The notes: generated by a model not told the origin, from the sequence alone. 10,691 bases of DNA from Candidatus Hydrogenedentota bacterium (GCA_022706165.1 JAKJDA010000004.1:1-10691), one strand, 5' to 3'. Counted from the first letter of the stretch, positions 1 to 7,192 are shown. Numbers and translations are program-made.

Positions 1-1
1 C

Positions 2-973
2 CTTGTCCCGACGGTTATCTACGGACGCCTGTTCATCGGCCAGAAATTTCCCAAGACCGAACGTTTGCAGTCGGGCATCTCCTTTAGCGGCATGGTGCAC
101 GCCACGCTGATGCGCCCGCTCTTTCTCGTGTTGCTGGTCTGCATGGGCATCACCGCATCGCTCGAACTCGGGCCCAACCGCTGGATTCCCTCCGTGCTGG
201 AATCGGGCGGCATTCCAGGCATTCTCGTGCTGGTGTGGATTAGCGGTTTGATGGCCCTGTTGCGGTTCTATGCGGGTCCGGTCGTGCATCGGCTTGCCCC
301 GACCGGCATTTTGCTGCTTTCCGGGATCCTTTCGGGCGCGGGGCTGATCTGGCTGAGCTACGCCGAGTCGACCGCGATGGCGTTCGTGTCGGCGACCTTG
401 TTCGCGGTGGGCGTTTGTTATTTCTGGCCGACCATGCTCGGCATCGCCTCCGAACGCGTTCCCAAGGGCGGCGCGCTGGCCTTGGCGTTGTTGGGCGGGT
501 TTGGCAACGTCATTGTGGGGATGGTCGCATCGCCGCAGATGGGCACCATCGCCGATCGCTACGGCCATGACCGGCTGCCCGTCGTCGAAACGCGCGCCGT
601 GCTGCAGCGAGTCACGACCGTATACGCGGTGGCGGCCTCCGGAGAGGCCCAGACGCGACTCGCCGTGGACGTCGAACGCGCGCGGGAAGAGGCCCAAAAA
701 GTCCTGCAACAGGCGACCGGCGACTCGTTGCCCATGATCGAGACCGCCAACGCCCTGCGCACCGCGATCAACTGCGCGCCGAACACGGAAGAAGGCAGAG
801 CCGTGGCGGCGGAAGCCAAGAAAATTTTGGGTCCCGCGGACAATTACGGCGGCCGCATGTCGTTCCGCTATGTCGCGCCGTTCTCGATCGTGTTGATTCT
901 TGTTTTTGGGACGCTGTGGCTGAGCGACCGCAGAAAAGGCGGGTATAAAGTCGAGACGATCGGGGATCGCTAA
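2..973 (+). CDS. MFS transporter, C-terminal half (cut at the left edge)
   Basis: The reading frame is open from base 2, so the real start lies outside the window. A TTG at 65 is only an internal codon. About 323 residues remain. Six hydrophobic segments fit TM7-TM12 of a major facilitator carrier: LFLVLLVCMGITASLEL, ILVLVWISGLMALL, GILLLSGILSGAGLIWL, AFVSATLFAVGVCYFWP, ALALLGGFGNVIVGMVA, and a final one near SIVLILVFGTLWLSD. A GTIADRYG motif resembles the D-R-x-G loop motif of MFS proteins. Between the fifth and sixth segments sits a hydrophilic stretch of roughly 100 residues, rich in Ala, Glu and Arg, where most MFS proteins have a short loop. The substrate cannot be told from this half; sugar or anion uptake are guesses. 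The C-terminus (WLSDRRKGGYK) is basic, as expected for a cytoplasmic tail. A strong terminator follows directly, so it is the last gene of its transcript. Confidence 0.85.
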   Translation, partial: LVPTVIYGRLFIGQKFPKTERLQSGISFSGMVHATLMRPLFLVLLVCMGITASLELGPNRWIPSVLESGGIPGILVLVWISGLMALLRFYAGPVVHRLAPTGILLLSGILSGAGLIWLSYAESTAMAFVSATLFAVGVCYFWPTMLGIASERVPKGGALALALLGGFGNVIVGMVASPQMGTIADRYGHDRLPVVETRAVLQRVTTVYAVAASGEAQTRLAVDVERAREEAQKVLQQATGDSLPMIETANALRTAINCAPNTEEGRAVAAEAKKILGPADNYGGRMSFRYVAPFSIVLILVFGTLWLSDRRKGGYKVETIGDR

Positions 974-979
974 CAGGCG

Positions 980-1018
980 ACCGGGGAGTTTGTTTGAAAC
1001 AAGCTCCCCGGTTTTTTG
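980..1018 (+). terminator. Intrinsic terminator after the MFS gene
   Basis: ACCGGGGAG (980-988) pairs perfectly with CTCCCCGGT (1004-1012). The stem extends upward through TTGT/ACAA, and GTTTTTTG follows at 1011-1018. It starts 7 nt after the TAA stop. Confidence 0.92.
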
Positions 1019-1512
1019 TTGAAAAAAAGGGAGGCCGCGCAACATGGGCCGAACATTCCGGGCAAGGTGTTCGGACGAGGGAGCCAGCATCCATGTTGCG
1101 CGGCGAGCCTGAATCAGGCCGAAGGCAGCCGCAACGCTTTTCAGCCTGCATAAACCTGCGTCGTCTGGAGGGAAAGCAAACGTTGTGCCAAAGCGTTTTT
1201 GTGATGTAACTCCTTGTGCGAAAAGAGCTTGGGTGCGAAGTGGCCTGGTCGCGCTCGGCGAATGTGGCGATGGGGTTACGTTTGCGTAGTCTTTGGATGC
1301 CGGAAAATACTGAAATGTGGGTTGCGGGCGAGGACCCTCCCCTGCTTTCGCGATCCGGATAGATGTTTGCCTGTGCGCGGGGGCACAGGGCCGCCGCCGC
1401 CTTTTGTTCGGACGCGCCGTCCTTCAAGCCGCCTGGGGTTGCTTTCGGAAGCGGGTTCGTGAAAAATCGTTGCGCCCGTCCGCGAGTGCGAGGAATACGG
1501 GCGCGTTTTTTT
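1018..1512 (+). ncRNA. Highly structured non-coding block between two terminators (family not recognised)
   Basis: This stretch of about 495 nt has no convincing gene; short open frames here lack a good ribosome site and resemble nothing known. It carries several hairpins. The largest is a 14-bp perfect inverted repeat (1034-1047 with 1091-1104) enclosing a nested hairpin (CCGAACA 1049-1055 with TGTTCGG 1068-1074). Others are GCCTG/CAGGC around 1107-1119, CCTGTGC-GCGGGG-GCACAGG at 1370-1389, GGAC/GTCC near 1409-1421, and GCTT-TCGG-AAGC at 1441-1452. It begins just after one intrinsic terminator and ends in another, as an RNA gene would. I looked for and did not find the hallmark motifs of RNase P RNA, tmRNA, SRP RNA and the cobalamin riboswitch. 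It could instead be a long 5' leader of the M16 peptidase operon with a terminator or attenuator at its end. No clear promoter was identified. Confidence 0.4.
1034..1104 (+). repeat. 14-bp perfect inverted repeat with nested hairpin
   Basis: GCCGCGCAACATGG (1034-1047) is the exact reverse complement of CCATGTTGCGCGGC (1091-1104). Inside the loop, CCGAACA (1049-1055) pairs with TGTTCGG (1068-1074), and CC 1058-1059 can pair with GG 1066-1067. It has no T-tract, so it is not a terminator. A long RNA arm or a protein-binding palindrome are both possible. Confidence 0.7.
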
Positions 1513-1513
1513 C
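1472..1513 (+). terminator. Intrinsic terminator or attenuator before the M16 peptidase
   Basis: GCGCCCGT (1472-1479) pairs with ACGGGCGC (1497-1504), with a 17-nt loop, followed by GTTTTTTTC at 1505-1513. It ends 35 nt before the peptidase start codon. It therefore either closes an upstream RNA transcript or acts as an attenuator in the leader of the M16-dut operon. Confidence 0.72.
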
Positions 1514-1547
1514 ATGCGGCGACGTGATGCGCACGAAACGGGAGAGT

Positions 1548-2822
1548 ATGACAACATTCACGCAATCTGCAAACGCTCACACGGTGGTCCGGACCTTGCG
1601 CAATGGCGTGACCGTGGCGCTGGAGCGTCTTCCGTATCTGCGATCGGTCGCGGCGGGCGTCTGGATCAACGCCGGAAGCGCATGCGAAACGCCGGCCCAG
1701 ACCGGGGTGTCGCATTTTCTCGAACATCTTTTTTTCAAGGGCACCAAAGCGCGCACCGCGCGACAGCTCATGGAGGCCGTCGAAAGCCGCGGCGGGCATT
1801 TGAACGCATTCACGTCGCGCGATCACACGTGCGTCTACATCAAGACGCTCGACGCGCATGCGCTCGACGCGATCGAAATTCTCGGCGACATCATCAAGAA
1901 CTCGCAGTTCTTCGACTTCGAGAAGGAGCGCGGCATCATTCTCGAGGAGATCGCATCGGCCGAGGACGTTCCCGAAGACTACGTGCACGACGTCTTTTGC
2001 GAGCGTCTCTGGCCGGATCACGCGCTCGGGAGGCCCATCACGGGCACGGAAGAGTCGGTGTCCGGCTTGAGCATCGAAGACGTGCGCGCCTATTTCCAAT
2101 CGTGGTACGTTCCCGAGAATATCATCGTCTCGATCGCGGGCAACATAGAGATCGAGCCGGCGCTCGACGCGATTGCTCGCGAATTCGAAAGCATCGCGGC
2201 GCGCCCCTCGCCGCCCGCGCCCGGGCGCCCCGCATTCGGCGCCTGTCTCGATCGCGTCATCCGTCCCATCGGGCAGCATCATGTCTGTTTCGGGTTTCCA
2301 GGCCCCGACTCGCGCGATCCGCGCCGCTTTGCGTACGACGTGCTGTCGAATGTCGTTGGCGGCGGATCGACGTCGCGGTTGTTCGAGGAAATTCGCGAAC
2401 AGGCGGGGCTTGCGTATTCGATATACTCGTTTCACTATTGCTACCGCCCCGCGGGCACGCTTGGCGTGTACGCCGCCGTGGCGCCGGAAAACTTGACGCA
2501 GACCATCGACTTGGCCTGCCGCGAACTCCGCAAGATGCGCGAGGAACCCGTCCCCGAGAGCGAGTTGGCCATGAACCGCGAAATGCTGAAGGCCAACCTC
2601 TTGATGGGGCTCGAGAGCACGTTCAACCGCATGGCGCGCCAGGCAAAATCGCTGATGATTCACGGACGCATCGTGCCGCAAGACGAAGTCGTCGAGAAAA
2701 TCGAAGCGGTTTCCGTGGAGGACGTGCAGCGTCTCGCGCACGAAATATTCGCTTCCGAACAATGCGCGGCCGTTATCCTCGGTCCTGAAGACGCGGAGCG
2801 CATGAAAGCGTTTCCGTTATGA
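1548..2822 (+). CDS. M16 family zinc metallopeptidase (YmxG/processing-peptidase type)
   Basis: A 424-residue protein of normal length for single-chain bacterial M16 peptidases, which cleave peptides at an inverted zinc site. The HxxEH zinc motif is HFLEH at residues 56-60; the third zinc ligand is probably Glu133 or Glu134 in GIILEEI, at the expected distance. The N-terminal core ([30 protein letters not shown]) and the C-terminal half ([21 protein letters not shown]) follow the two-domain family pattern, so it is likely active. I see no signal peptide, which suggests a cytoplasmic enzyme. The ATG at 1548 was chosen because GGGAG lies just upstream and the family similarity starts soon after. 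An in-frame ATG at 1527 would add seven residues and lacks a ribosome site; a GTG at 1317 would run through the terminator hairpin. The stop overlaps the dut start in ATGA, so the two are translationally coupled. M16 next to dut is a recurrent arrangement in other bacteria. Confidence 0.95.
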   Translation: MTTFTQSANAHTVVRTLRNGVTVALERLPYLRSVAAGVWINAGSACETPAQTGVSHFLEHLFFKGTKARTARQLMEAVESRGGHLNAFTSRDHTCVYIKTLDAHALDAIEILGDIIKNSQFFDFEKERGIILEEIASAEDVPEDYVHDVFCERLWPDHALGRPITGTEESVSGLSIEDVRAYFQSWYVPENIIVSIAGNIEIEPALDAIAREFESIAARPSPPAPGRPAFGACLDRVIRPIGQHHVCFGFPGPDSRDPRRFAYDVLSNVVGGGSTSRLFEEIREQAGLAYSIYSFHYCYRPAGTLGVYAAVAPENLTQTIDLACRELRKMREEPVPESELAMNREMLKANLLMGLESTFNRMARQAKSLMIHGRIVPQDEVVEKIEAVSVEDVQRLAHEIFASEQCAAVILGPEDAERMKAFPL

Positions 2823-3274
2823 TGGGCCCCGTGGAAATTCGCGTGTCGCGCGAGCCGGGCTGCGAAGACATTCCGTTGCCCGCCTACGAGACCGAACATG
2901 CCGCGGGCATGGATATCCGCGCCGCCGTGGGGGAACCGATCGTGTTGCAGCCCGGCGAACGCGCCTTGGTGCCGACGGGTCTGCGGATTGCGCTGCCGCC
3001 GGGCGTCGAGGCCCAGGTGCGCCCGCGCAGCGGCCTCGCCATGCGTCACGGCCTTTCGCTGCTGAACAGCCCCGGCACGATCGACCCTGACTATCGCGGC
3101 GAGGTGCGCATCATCATCGCGAACCTCGGCCAAGAGCCGTATGCCATTCGCCGCGGCGATCGCATCGCGCAACTGGTCATCGCGCCGTTTGCGCGCGCGC
3201 AATGGCGGTGCGTCGAAATCCTTGACGACACCGGACGCGGCGAGGGCGGCTTCGGCAGCACGGGCCGGCAGTAG
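2819..3274 (+). CDS. dut: Deoxyuridine 5'-triphosphate nucleotidohydrolase (dUTPase)
   Basis: A 151-residue trimeric-type dUTPase, which hydrolyses dUTP to dUMP and pyrophosphate, keeping uracil out of DNA and feeding dTMP synthesis. All five family motifs are present in order: AGMDIRA (29-35), RPRSGLA (68-74), [11 protein letters not shown] (86-96, catalytic Asp89 and Tyr92), [10 protein letters not shown] (112-121) and the flexible Gly-rich tail [11 protein letters not shown] (139-149) that closes over the active site. The length is typical, and nothing suggests loss of activity. The first ATG (2819) overlaps the stop of the M16 gene by 4 nt; a second ATG directly follows at 2822, so the true start could be one codon later. 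The next gene begins 4 nt after the TAG stop, making this the middle member of a three-gene operon. Confidence 0.97.
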   Translation: MMGPVEIRVSREPGCEDIPLPAYETEHAAGMDIRAAVGEPIVLQPGERALVPTGLRIALPPGVEAQVRPRSGLAMRHGLSLLNSPGTIDPDYRGEVRIIIANLGQEPYAIRRGDRIAQLVIAPFARAQWRCVEILDDTGRGEGGFGSTGRQ

Positions 3275-3278
3275 CGCC

Positions 3279-5165
3279 ATGAAGCCGTCCATTCTGCTCA
3301 CGTTGCGCCGCGGCGTCGAGAACATCGCGCGGACGCTTCTCGAGCAGGCGGACGTTGACCTCATTGTCTTGTACGACGACATCGAGCCGCTGTTTACGAG
3401 GCTGGATATCCCCTGCCGCCGTTTCTTGAGCTTCCTCTCGCCTGCCGAGATGGCGCTCGCACAGTTCGAGGCGAGGCGGCGCGCCCTGGCGATCGAAAGT
3501 TTTCTGCATTCACCCGGCTTTGATCAGCGTTGCGCCGCCATGGGCTTTGACCCAGGCCTCGCCGCAAGCATCCAGGCGGCAATGACCGCAACAATTCCGG
3601 ACGATTTCCTCCAGGAAATCGTATACCTGGATTGTCTGCGCCGATGCGACAGCCAATGCGACCTGCGCCTTGTCCTCGTGCATCAGGACGTCGCCCGCGA
3701 CACGCGCACGCTTGTTGAGGGCGCGCGCCGCCTCGGGATTCCAAGCCTTCACTTGCTACACGGCCATCCTTACGGGACGGTCAACCTTCACGACACGCTT
3801 CACGCCGACGCCATCGCGGTGTATGGGGAGGAATCCCGCGCGATCTACCGCGCTTTCGGGGCGCCTGGCGATCGCATTCACCTCACGGGAAATCCGGAAT
3901 GGGACATTCATTTTCGCCCGGCGGAGGGCTCGCTTCGGGCGAAGCAGTGCGCGACGCTCGGGCTCGATCCCGATCGCCCCATCGTCGTGTACGCCATGAC
4001 GTTCACGCATCGTTTCAGCGCGGCGAGCATTCGCGCCGCGGCAAGCAAGAATCGCGTGGATGACGCGGCGCTTGAAGCGCTGGCGTGTTTATCCCGCCGG
4101 CATCCCGACTGGCAATTCGTGATTCGGCCGCACCCCAACGAATTTGCCGCCAAGGATCGCTGGATCGCGCGGGCGCAGACGGCCGGCATCGAACGCTGCG
4201 TCATCGATGTGATTACTTCTTCCGCCGCGTGCATCGCCATGGCCGATCTGCTGGCGTGCGTCCAGTCCAATTTGGGGATTGAGGCGATCATTGCGGGCAA
4301 ACCGGTGATCAACATCGCCATGGATGCCTGCGGCGGCGAACTTTTTCAGGACGGGCTTGGCCCCTTGTTTCGCGAGGGAGACGCGGCGGTCACGGTTTGC
4401 GAAGCCGCGGACATCGTTCCAGCCATCGAGGCTGCCTTGCTCGATCCCCAGACGCAAGAGACGTTTTGGGCGCGCCGTCCCGAGACGGCGCGGCGGTTTC
4501 ACTCGTTTGCCGACGGCAAGTCTACGGAACGCGTGTGCCGCCTCATGTTGGACATGATGGCGCATGGAGACCGCTACCGGATTCCGGTCGATCGCTTTCC
4601 GGAAACCGAAAAAGCTCTTGTTGAGGCGACGCCGCGCGGCGGGGGGCGGCTGTTGGCGTTGGGGCGCGCGGCGCGGCATGTTGCGAGGATGTTTGAAATC
4701 GTGCGCGGCGCCGAGATTTCAGCGTGGGAGACTGTCTCCGCGTTGCCGGAAGGCCCGTGGGACGCCATCATTGTGTCGGACCCGATGCCTCACGACGGGG
4801 ATGCGGAGGGCCTGCTGCGCGATTGCCTGTGCTGTTTGGCTCCGGACGGGGCGATCGTGATGACGTTTTTTCACAGCGGGACTCTGGAAGCGGTCGAGGG
4901 CTATCGGGCTCGTGCGTGGGCGCCTCCCCGGAGCGGGGCCGATCCCGCCTGCCTCATGAACGGCTACTCGTTTGCCGGAATGAAAGTCCTGCTATCGCGC
5001 TGCGGCCTCGAACTTGTTCAGTGCTGCCACGTGCCCACGGCCGCCATCTCCTCCGCATTCAACAGCCACCTCGGGCAGTCCCCGGAGATCGGCGTCGACA
5101 CGCACCCCCTCTACGGCATTCACTACTCTGTCGTGGCCGCCCGCGCCGCGCCGCCGTGTCCATGA
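3279..5165 (+). CDS. GT-B-like surface glycan transferase fused to a methyltransferase-like domain
   Basis: A 628-residue protein. Residues about 100-430 look like the GT-B fold of the CDP-glycerol glycerophosphotransferase / capsular polysaccharide transferase group: HLLHGHPYG (158-166), a TGNPEWD turn near 203, RPHPNE (283-288) and SNLGIEAIIAGKPVI (330-344), where Glu335 is in the usual donor-binding position. Residues about 453-625 resemble the later half of a class I SAM methyltransferase: DAIIVSDPMPHDGDA from 495, LAPDGAIVMTFF, and GYSFAGMKVLLSRCGLEL near 562-580. The SAM-binding glycine loop is degenerate (LLALGRAARH), so catalysis by this half is doubtful. I infer a role in building a cell-surface or secreted glycan; donor and acceptor are unknown. 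The ATG at 3279 lies 4 nt after the dut stop, so the gene is probably coupled to it; a longer in-frame start at 3141 inside dut would only add a shadow of dut. No membrane segments or signal peptide are seen. Confidence 0.8.
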   Translation: MKPSILLTLRRGVENIARTLLEQADVDLIVLYDDIEPLFTRLDIPCRRFLSFLSPAEMALAQFEARRRALAIESFLHSPGFDQRCAAMGFDPGLAASIQAAMTATIPDDFLQEIVYLDCLRRCDSQCDLRLVLVHQDVARDTRTLVEGARRLGIPSLHLLHGHPYGTVNLHDTLHADAIAVYGEESRAIYRAFGAPGDRIHLTGNPEWDIHFRPAEGSLRAKQCATLGLDPDRPIVVYAMTFTHRFSAASIRAAASKNRVDDAALEALACLSRRHPDWQFVIRPHPNEFAAKDRWIARAQTAGIERCVIDVITSSAACIAMADLLACVQSNLGIEAIIAGKPVINIAMDACGGELFQDGLGPLFREGDAAVTVCEAADIVPAIEAALLDPQTQETFWARRPETARRFHSFADGKSTERVCRLMLDMMAHGDRYRIPVDRFPETEKALVEATPRGGGRLLALGRAARHVARMFEIVRGAEISAWETVSALPEGPWDAIIVSDPMPHDGDAEGLLRDCLCCLAPDGAIVMTFFHSGTLEAVEGYRARAWAPPRSGADPACLMNGYSFAGMKVLLSRCGLELVQCCHVPTAAISSAFNSHLGQSPEIGVDTHPLYGIHYSVVAARAAPPCP

Positions 5166-5203
5166 CCCCTGTTTTCCGAGGGGGAGGTTTGTTTGCTTTT
5201 TTG
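5166..5203 (+). terminator. Possible weak terminator after the glycan transferase
   Basis: CCCCT (5166-5170) can pair with AGGGG (5179-5183), followed after a few bases by a T-rich run (GGTTTGTTTGCTTTTTT). The stem is short and the T-run interrupted, so termination may be partial and the helicase could receive read-through. Confidence 0.35.
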
Positions 5204-5222
5204 GAAAGGAATGGAGTAAACT
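5193..5222 (+). promoter_or_regulatory. Candidate sigma70-type promoter for the helicase
   Basis: TTGCTT (5193-5198) and TAAACT (5217-5222) are separated by 18 bp. They match the consensus boxes at 3 and 4 of 6 positions. Transcription would begin around 5229, giving a leader of about 175 nt. Confidence 0.33.
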
Positions 5223-5400
5223 CCTGACAGTATCGTACTGCTGCCAGGTAGCGGATTGGCGACAAGCGCCGAATCCTGTTGGCTACGTTCACCATCAAAG
5301 CATGGCTACTCACCTTTGTGTTGTTTCCCACTTTGCCGGTGTTCAGCAGGCAAAGAATGTGTCTCGACCGGCAACGTCCGGCAGACCGAAAGGGAAATGA
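5212..5400 (+). promoter_or_regulatory. Structured 5' leader of the DEAD-box helicase gene
   Basis: The 238 nt before the helicase hold no gene but several hairpins. GTAGC (5248-5252) can pair with GCTAC (5282-5286), capping a strong stem made of GGATT+GGCG (5253-5261) and CGCC+AATCC (5267-5276). The same GTAGC can instead pair with GCTGC (5240-5244), so the two folds exclude each other. Further on, CTTTGCC (5331-5337) pairs with GGCAAAG (5349-5355), with a competing CAAAG at 5296-5300 and CTTTG at 5314-5318. A hairpin with GTCT/AGAC and CCGG/CCGG (5361-5386) ends a few bases before the AGGG ribosome site (5391-5394). Long folded leaders are known for cold-induced RNA helicase genes in other bacteria; control by temperature or by the helicase itself is inference here. 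Confidence 0.45.
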
Positions 5401-5403
5401 CGT

Positions 5404-6615
5404 ATGACTTTTGATGATTTCAGTATCGATCCGCGTTGCCTCAGAATTCTCAAAGCCCAGGAACTCGTGGAGCCCACGCCCATTCAGGCGCAGGCCATTC
5501 CGGTGGTGCTCGAAGGCGGCGATGTGCTGGGCATTGCGCAAACCGGCACGGGCAAGACGCTGGCGTTTGTGTTGCCGTCCCTGACGCGCATCGCGCAGGG
5601 GCCGAAAAAGGGCATTGCCATGCTGGTGCTCACGCCAACGCGCGAACTCGCCGTGCAAGTGAACTCCGTGATCGAACCGTTCGCCAAGGCGCTTGGGTTG
5701 CGCTCGGTGTGCATTTATGGCGGCGCCGGAATGGTTCCCCAAGAGCAAGCATTGCGCCAGGGGCGCGCGATTGTCGTCGCGACGCCGGGCCGGTTGCTGG
5801 ACCATATCGGGCGCGGCAACATCCGCTTCGATCGCTTGTCGGTGTTGGTGCTGGATGAAGCGGACCGCATGCTGGACATGGGGTTTATGCCGCAAATCCG
5901 GCGCATTTTGTCGCTGCTTCCGCGGGATAGACAGACGTTGTTTTTCTCCGCGACGTTTCCGGACGAAGTGGCGCGGTTGGCCTCGTCCATGCAAAACGCC
6001 CCGGAGCGCATCTCGATCGGCGCGGTGACCGCCCCGATCGACACCGTCCAGCAGAAGCTGTATACCGTGGACCCTGCGGGAAAAATCTCGTTGCTTGCGA
6101 AGCTGCTCGAGGCTCCCGAGATGCGATCCTCGCTGGTGTTCATCCGCACGAAACGCCGCACGGACCATGTCGCGCGGGCCTTGCACAAGCGCGGGTTCCG
6201 CGTGCAGGCGATCCACGGCGATCGTTCGCAGAATCAGCGCCAGCAAGCGCTCGATGGATTTCGGCAGGGGCAGTACGATGTATTGGTCGCCACGGACGTC
6301 GCCGCGCGCGGCATCGACGTTCAGGGGATCAGCCACGTCATCAATTTCGACATTCCCAAGTGCGCGGAGGATTATATTCACCGCATCGGACGCACAGGGC
6401 GCGCCAACATGCAGGGCGACGCGATCACGTTCGTGTCGCCGCAGGAGTGCGCGGAACTAGGGGCGCTCGAGACGTCCCTGGGCAAAAACCTGGAGCGCGA
6501 AGAATGGGAAGGCGCCGTGCCGGTCCTCACGCTTTTCCGGCCCATGGAAGAGCGCGGCAAAACCGTTTCGCGAAGCAAACAACGCCGGCGTCCTAGCCTG
6601 CTGCGCCGTCGATAG
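5404..6615 (+). CDS. rhlE: DEAD-box ATP-dependent RNA helicase, RhlE-like
   Basis: A 403-residue helicase with the complete DEAD-box motif set: Q motif region (Phe3-Phe6 and PTPIQ 24-28), motif I AQTGTGKT (45-52), PTRELA, TPGRLLD, motif II DEAD (151-154), motif III SAT (182-184), LVFIRTK, ATDVAARGID and motif VI HRIGRTGR (326-333). It would unwind short RNA duplexes using ATP in the cytoplasm, in ribosome assembly or mRNA decay. Two RecA-like domains are followed by only about 70 residues, ending in a basic tail (KQRRRPSLLRRR). This fits RhlE-type enzymes and excludes DeaD/DbpA-type ones, which carry an extra RNA-binding domain. The exact subfamily is not certain. The start at 5404 has AGGG 9 nt upstream. 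The gene stands alone between its own leader and a strong terminator. Confidence 0.95.
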   Translation: MTFDDFSIDPRCLRILKAQELVEPTPIQAQAIPVVLEGGDVLGIAQTGTGKTLAFVLPSLTRIAQGPKKGIAMLVLTPTRELAVQVNSVIEPFAKALGLRSVCIYGGAGMVPQEQALRQGRAIVVATPGRLLDHIGRGNIRFDRLSVLVLDEADRMLDMGFMPQIRRILSLLPRDRQTLFFSATFPDEVARLASSMQNAPERISIGAVTAPIDTVQQKLYTVDPAGKISLLAKLLEAPEMRSSLVFIRTKRRTDHVARALHKRGFRVQAIHGDRSQNQRQQALDGFRQGQYDVLVATDVAARGIDVQGISHVINFDIPKCAEDYIHRIGRTGRANMQGDAITFVSPQECAELGALETSLGKNLEREEWEGAVPVLTLFRPMEERGKTVSRSKQRRRPSLLRRR

Positions 6616-6633
6616 GCCGAGACATTCGAACAA

Positions 6634-6680
6634 GCCGGGGCCGTCTTCGCTCTTTTTCGAGCAAGACGGCCCCGGTTTTG
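6634..6680 (+). terminator. Very strong intrinsic terminator after the helicase
   Basis: CCGGGGCCGTCTT (6635-6647) pairs with AAGACGGCCCCGG (6663-6675). The stem continues through GCTC (6649-6652) with GAGC (6659-6662) around a short T-rich loop, and TTTTG follows. It lies about 20 nt after the helicase stop. Confidence 0.93.
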
Positions 6681-6924
6681 CTGTGTATTCCCTTCGTGAT
6701 GAACTCTTGTTCAAAATGAAACGAAATCAGAAGAACTTTAGCGCAAGAACACAGAGCAGAAAGGGCGTCAAGATTCGCCGTGTCTGAGTCGGGAATCACA
6801 CGCATCCGCGAAAAAGAACCCTCACCCACGAAACACGCAAACGCCACGGGAAAAAGAGCGGCATCCGATCCGCTTTTGATGTGCGTCTTTGAATCGGGCC
6901 TCTTTTCTCTGCGCTCTTTTCGCG

Positions 6925-6960
6925 CTCTGCATGGAAGGAATTTCGAGCCGTAACGCAGAG
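6925..6960 (+). repeat. Direct repeat copy 1 (hairpin element, 36 bp)
   Basis: Begins CTCTGC and ends ACGCAGAG, so its ends can pair. The core GAAGGAATTTCGA (6934-6946) is identical to the core of the second copy at 7241-7253. The copies lie in the same orientation on either side of the GxxExxY remnant. Confidence 0.75.
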
Positions 6961-6992
6961 ACGCGGAGGACGCAAAGAAACGCAGAGCGATT

Positions 6993-7192
6993 TCATTCGA
7001 GATGGTTGACGATCTGCTTGAGACCGTCTACGATCCGCAACTCTTGGAAATTCATGTTGAGGCCAAGATGCGTTCCGGCACTCGAAGGGTCTATGTCTTC
7101 GCGTGATCCTTTTCGGTCATCTCTTCTTTCGCTTTCACGTCCACAACGACTTTTCCTGCCGCTCCAATAAGCCGTTCCGAAATCTCGTTCTC
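6993..7192 (-). pseudogene. GxxExxY protein gene remnant (internal deletion and frameshift)
   Basis: Reading the minus strand from 7192, the frame gives ENEISERLIGAA (to 7157), the typical start of GxxExxY proteins. It then jumps without a frame change to GKVVVDVKAKEEMTEKDHAKT (cited in two parts: the KVVVDVKAKEE core and TEKDHAKT), which resembles the family's later V-x-E-x-K region, and hits TAG at 7093-7091. The C-terminal end THLGLNMNF...VDGLKQIVNHLE continues in another frame to TGA at 6993. Roughly 55 codons of the middle, including the G-x-x-E-x-x-Y signature that names the family, are missing, and a small indel near 7095 breaks the frame. The family is about 125 residues long, has no firmly known function, and is related to the PD-(D/E)XK nuclease-like fold. 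What remains cannot make a normal product. Confidence 0.72.

Noticed and set aside
1107..1150. Resemblance to the SRP RNA core (TCAGGCCGAAGG then CAGCC)
   Set aside because: The conserved loop should read close to CAGGTCCGGAAGGAAGCAGC. Here several bases of the tetraloop and the asymmetric loop are missing, and CAGGC pairs more simply with the nearby GCCTG.
1078..1160. Resemblance to a cobalamin riboswitch (GCCGCAAC and AGCC...ACCTGC pieces)
   Set aside because: The pieces are short, the conserved core between them is absent, and the downstream genes have no B12 link.
994..1209. 71-residue open frame
   Set aside because: It starts inside the terminator stem, has no ribosome site and runs through the strong inverted repeat.
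1018..1512. RNase P RNA or tmRNA
   Set aside because: The size would fit, but neither the GAGGAAAGTC-type conserved region of RNase P RNA nor a tRNA-like end with GGTTCGAATCC and CCA is present.
1317..1547. 77-residue N-terminal extension of the M16 peptidase
   Set aside because: It would translate through the terminator hairpin at 1472-1513 and has no family similarity; the ATG at 1548 with GGGAG is better.
1512..2762. Long minus-strand open frame opposite the M16 gene
   Set aside because: It is a shadow caused by high GC codon use; the plus strand has a complete recognised family.
3141..3278. Upstream extension of the glycan transferase into dut
   Set aside because: It overlaps the conserved last motifs of dUTPase in another frame; the ATG at 3279 fits the operon spacing.
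5240..5290. Cyclic di-GMP riboswitch in the helicase leader (AGGTAGCGG similarity)
   Set aside because: Only one short piece resembles the family; the receptor and first stem are absent and the bases are better explained by simple hairpins.
6953..6987. CRISPR array
   Set aside because: Units are 8-10 bp, degenerate and without spacers of regular length.
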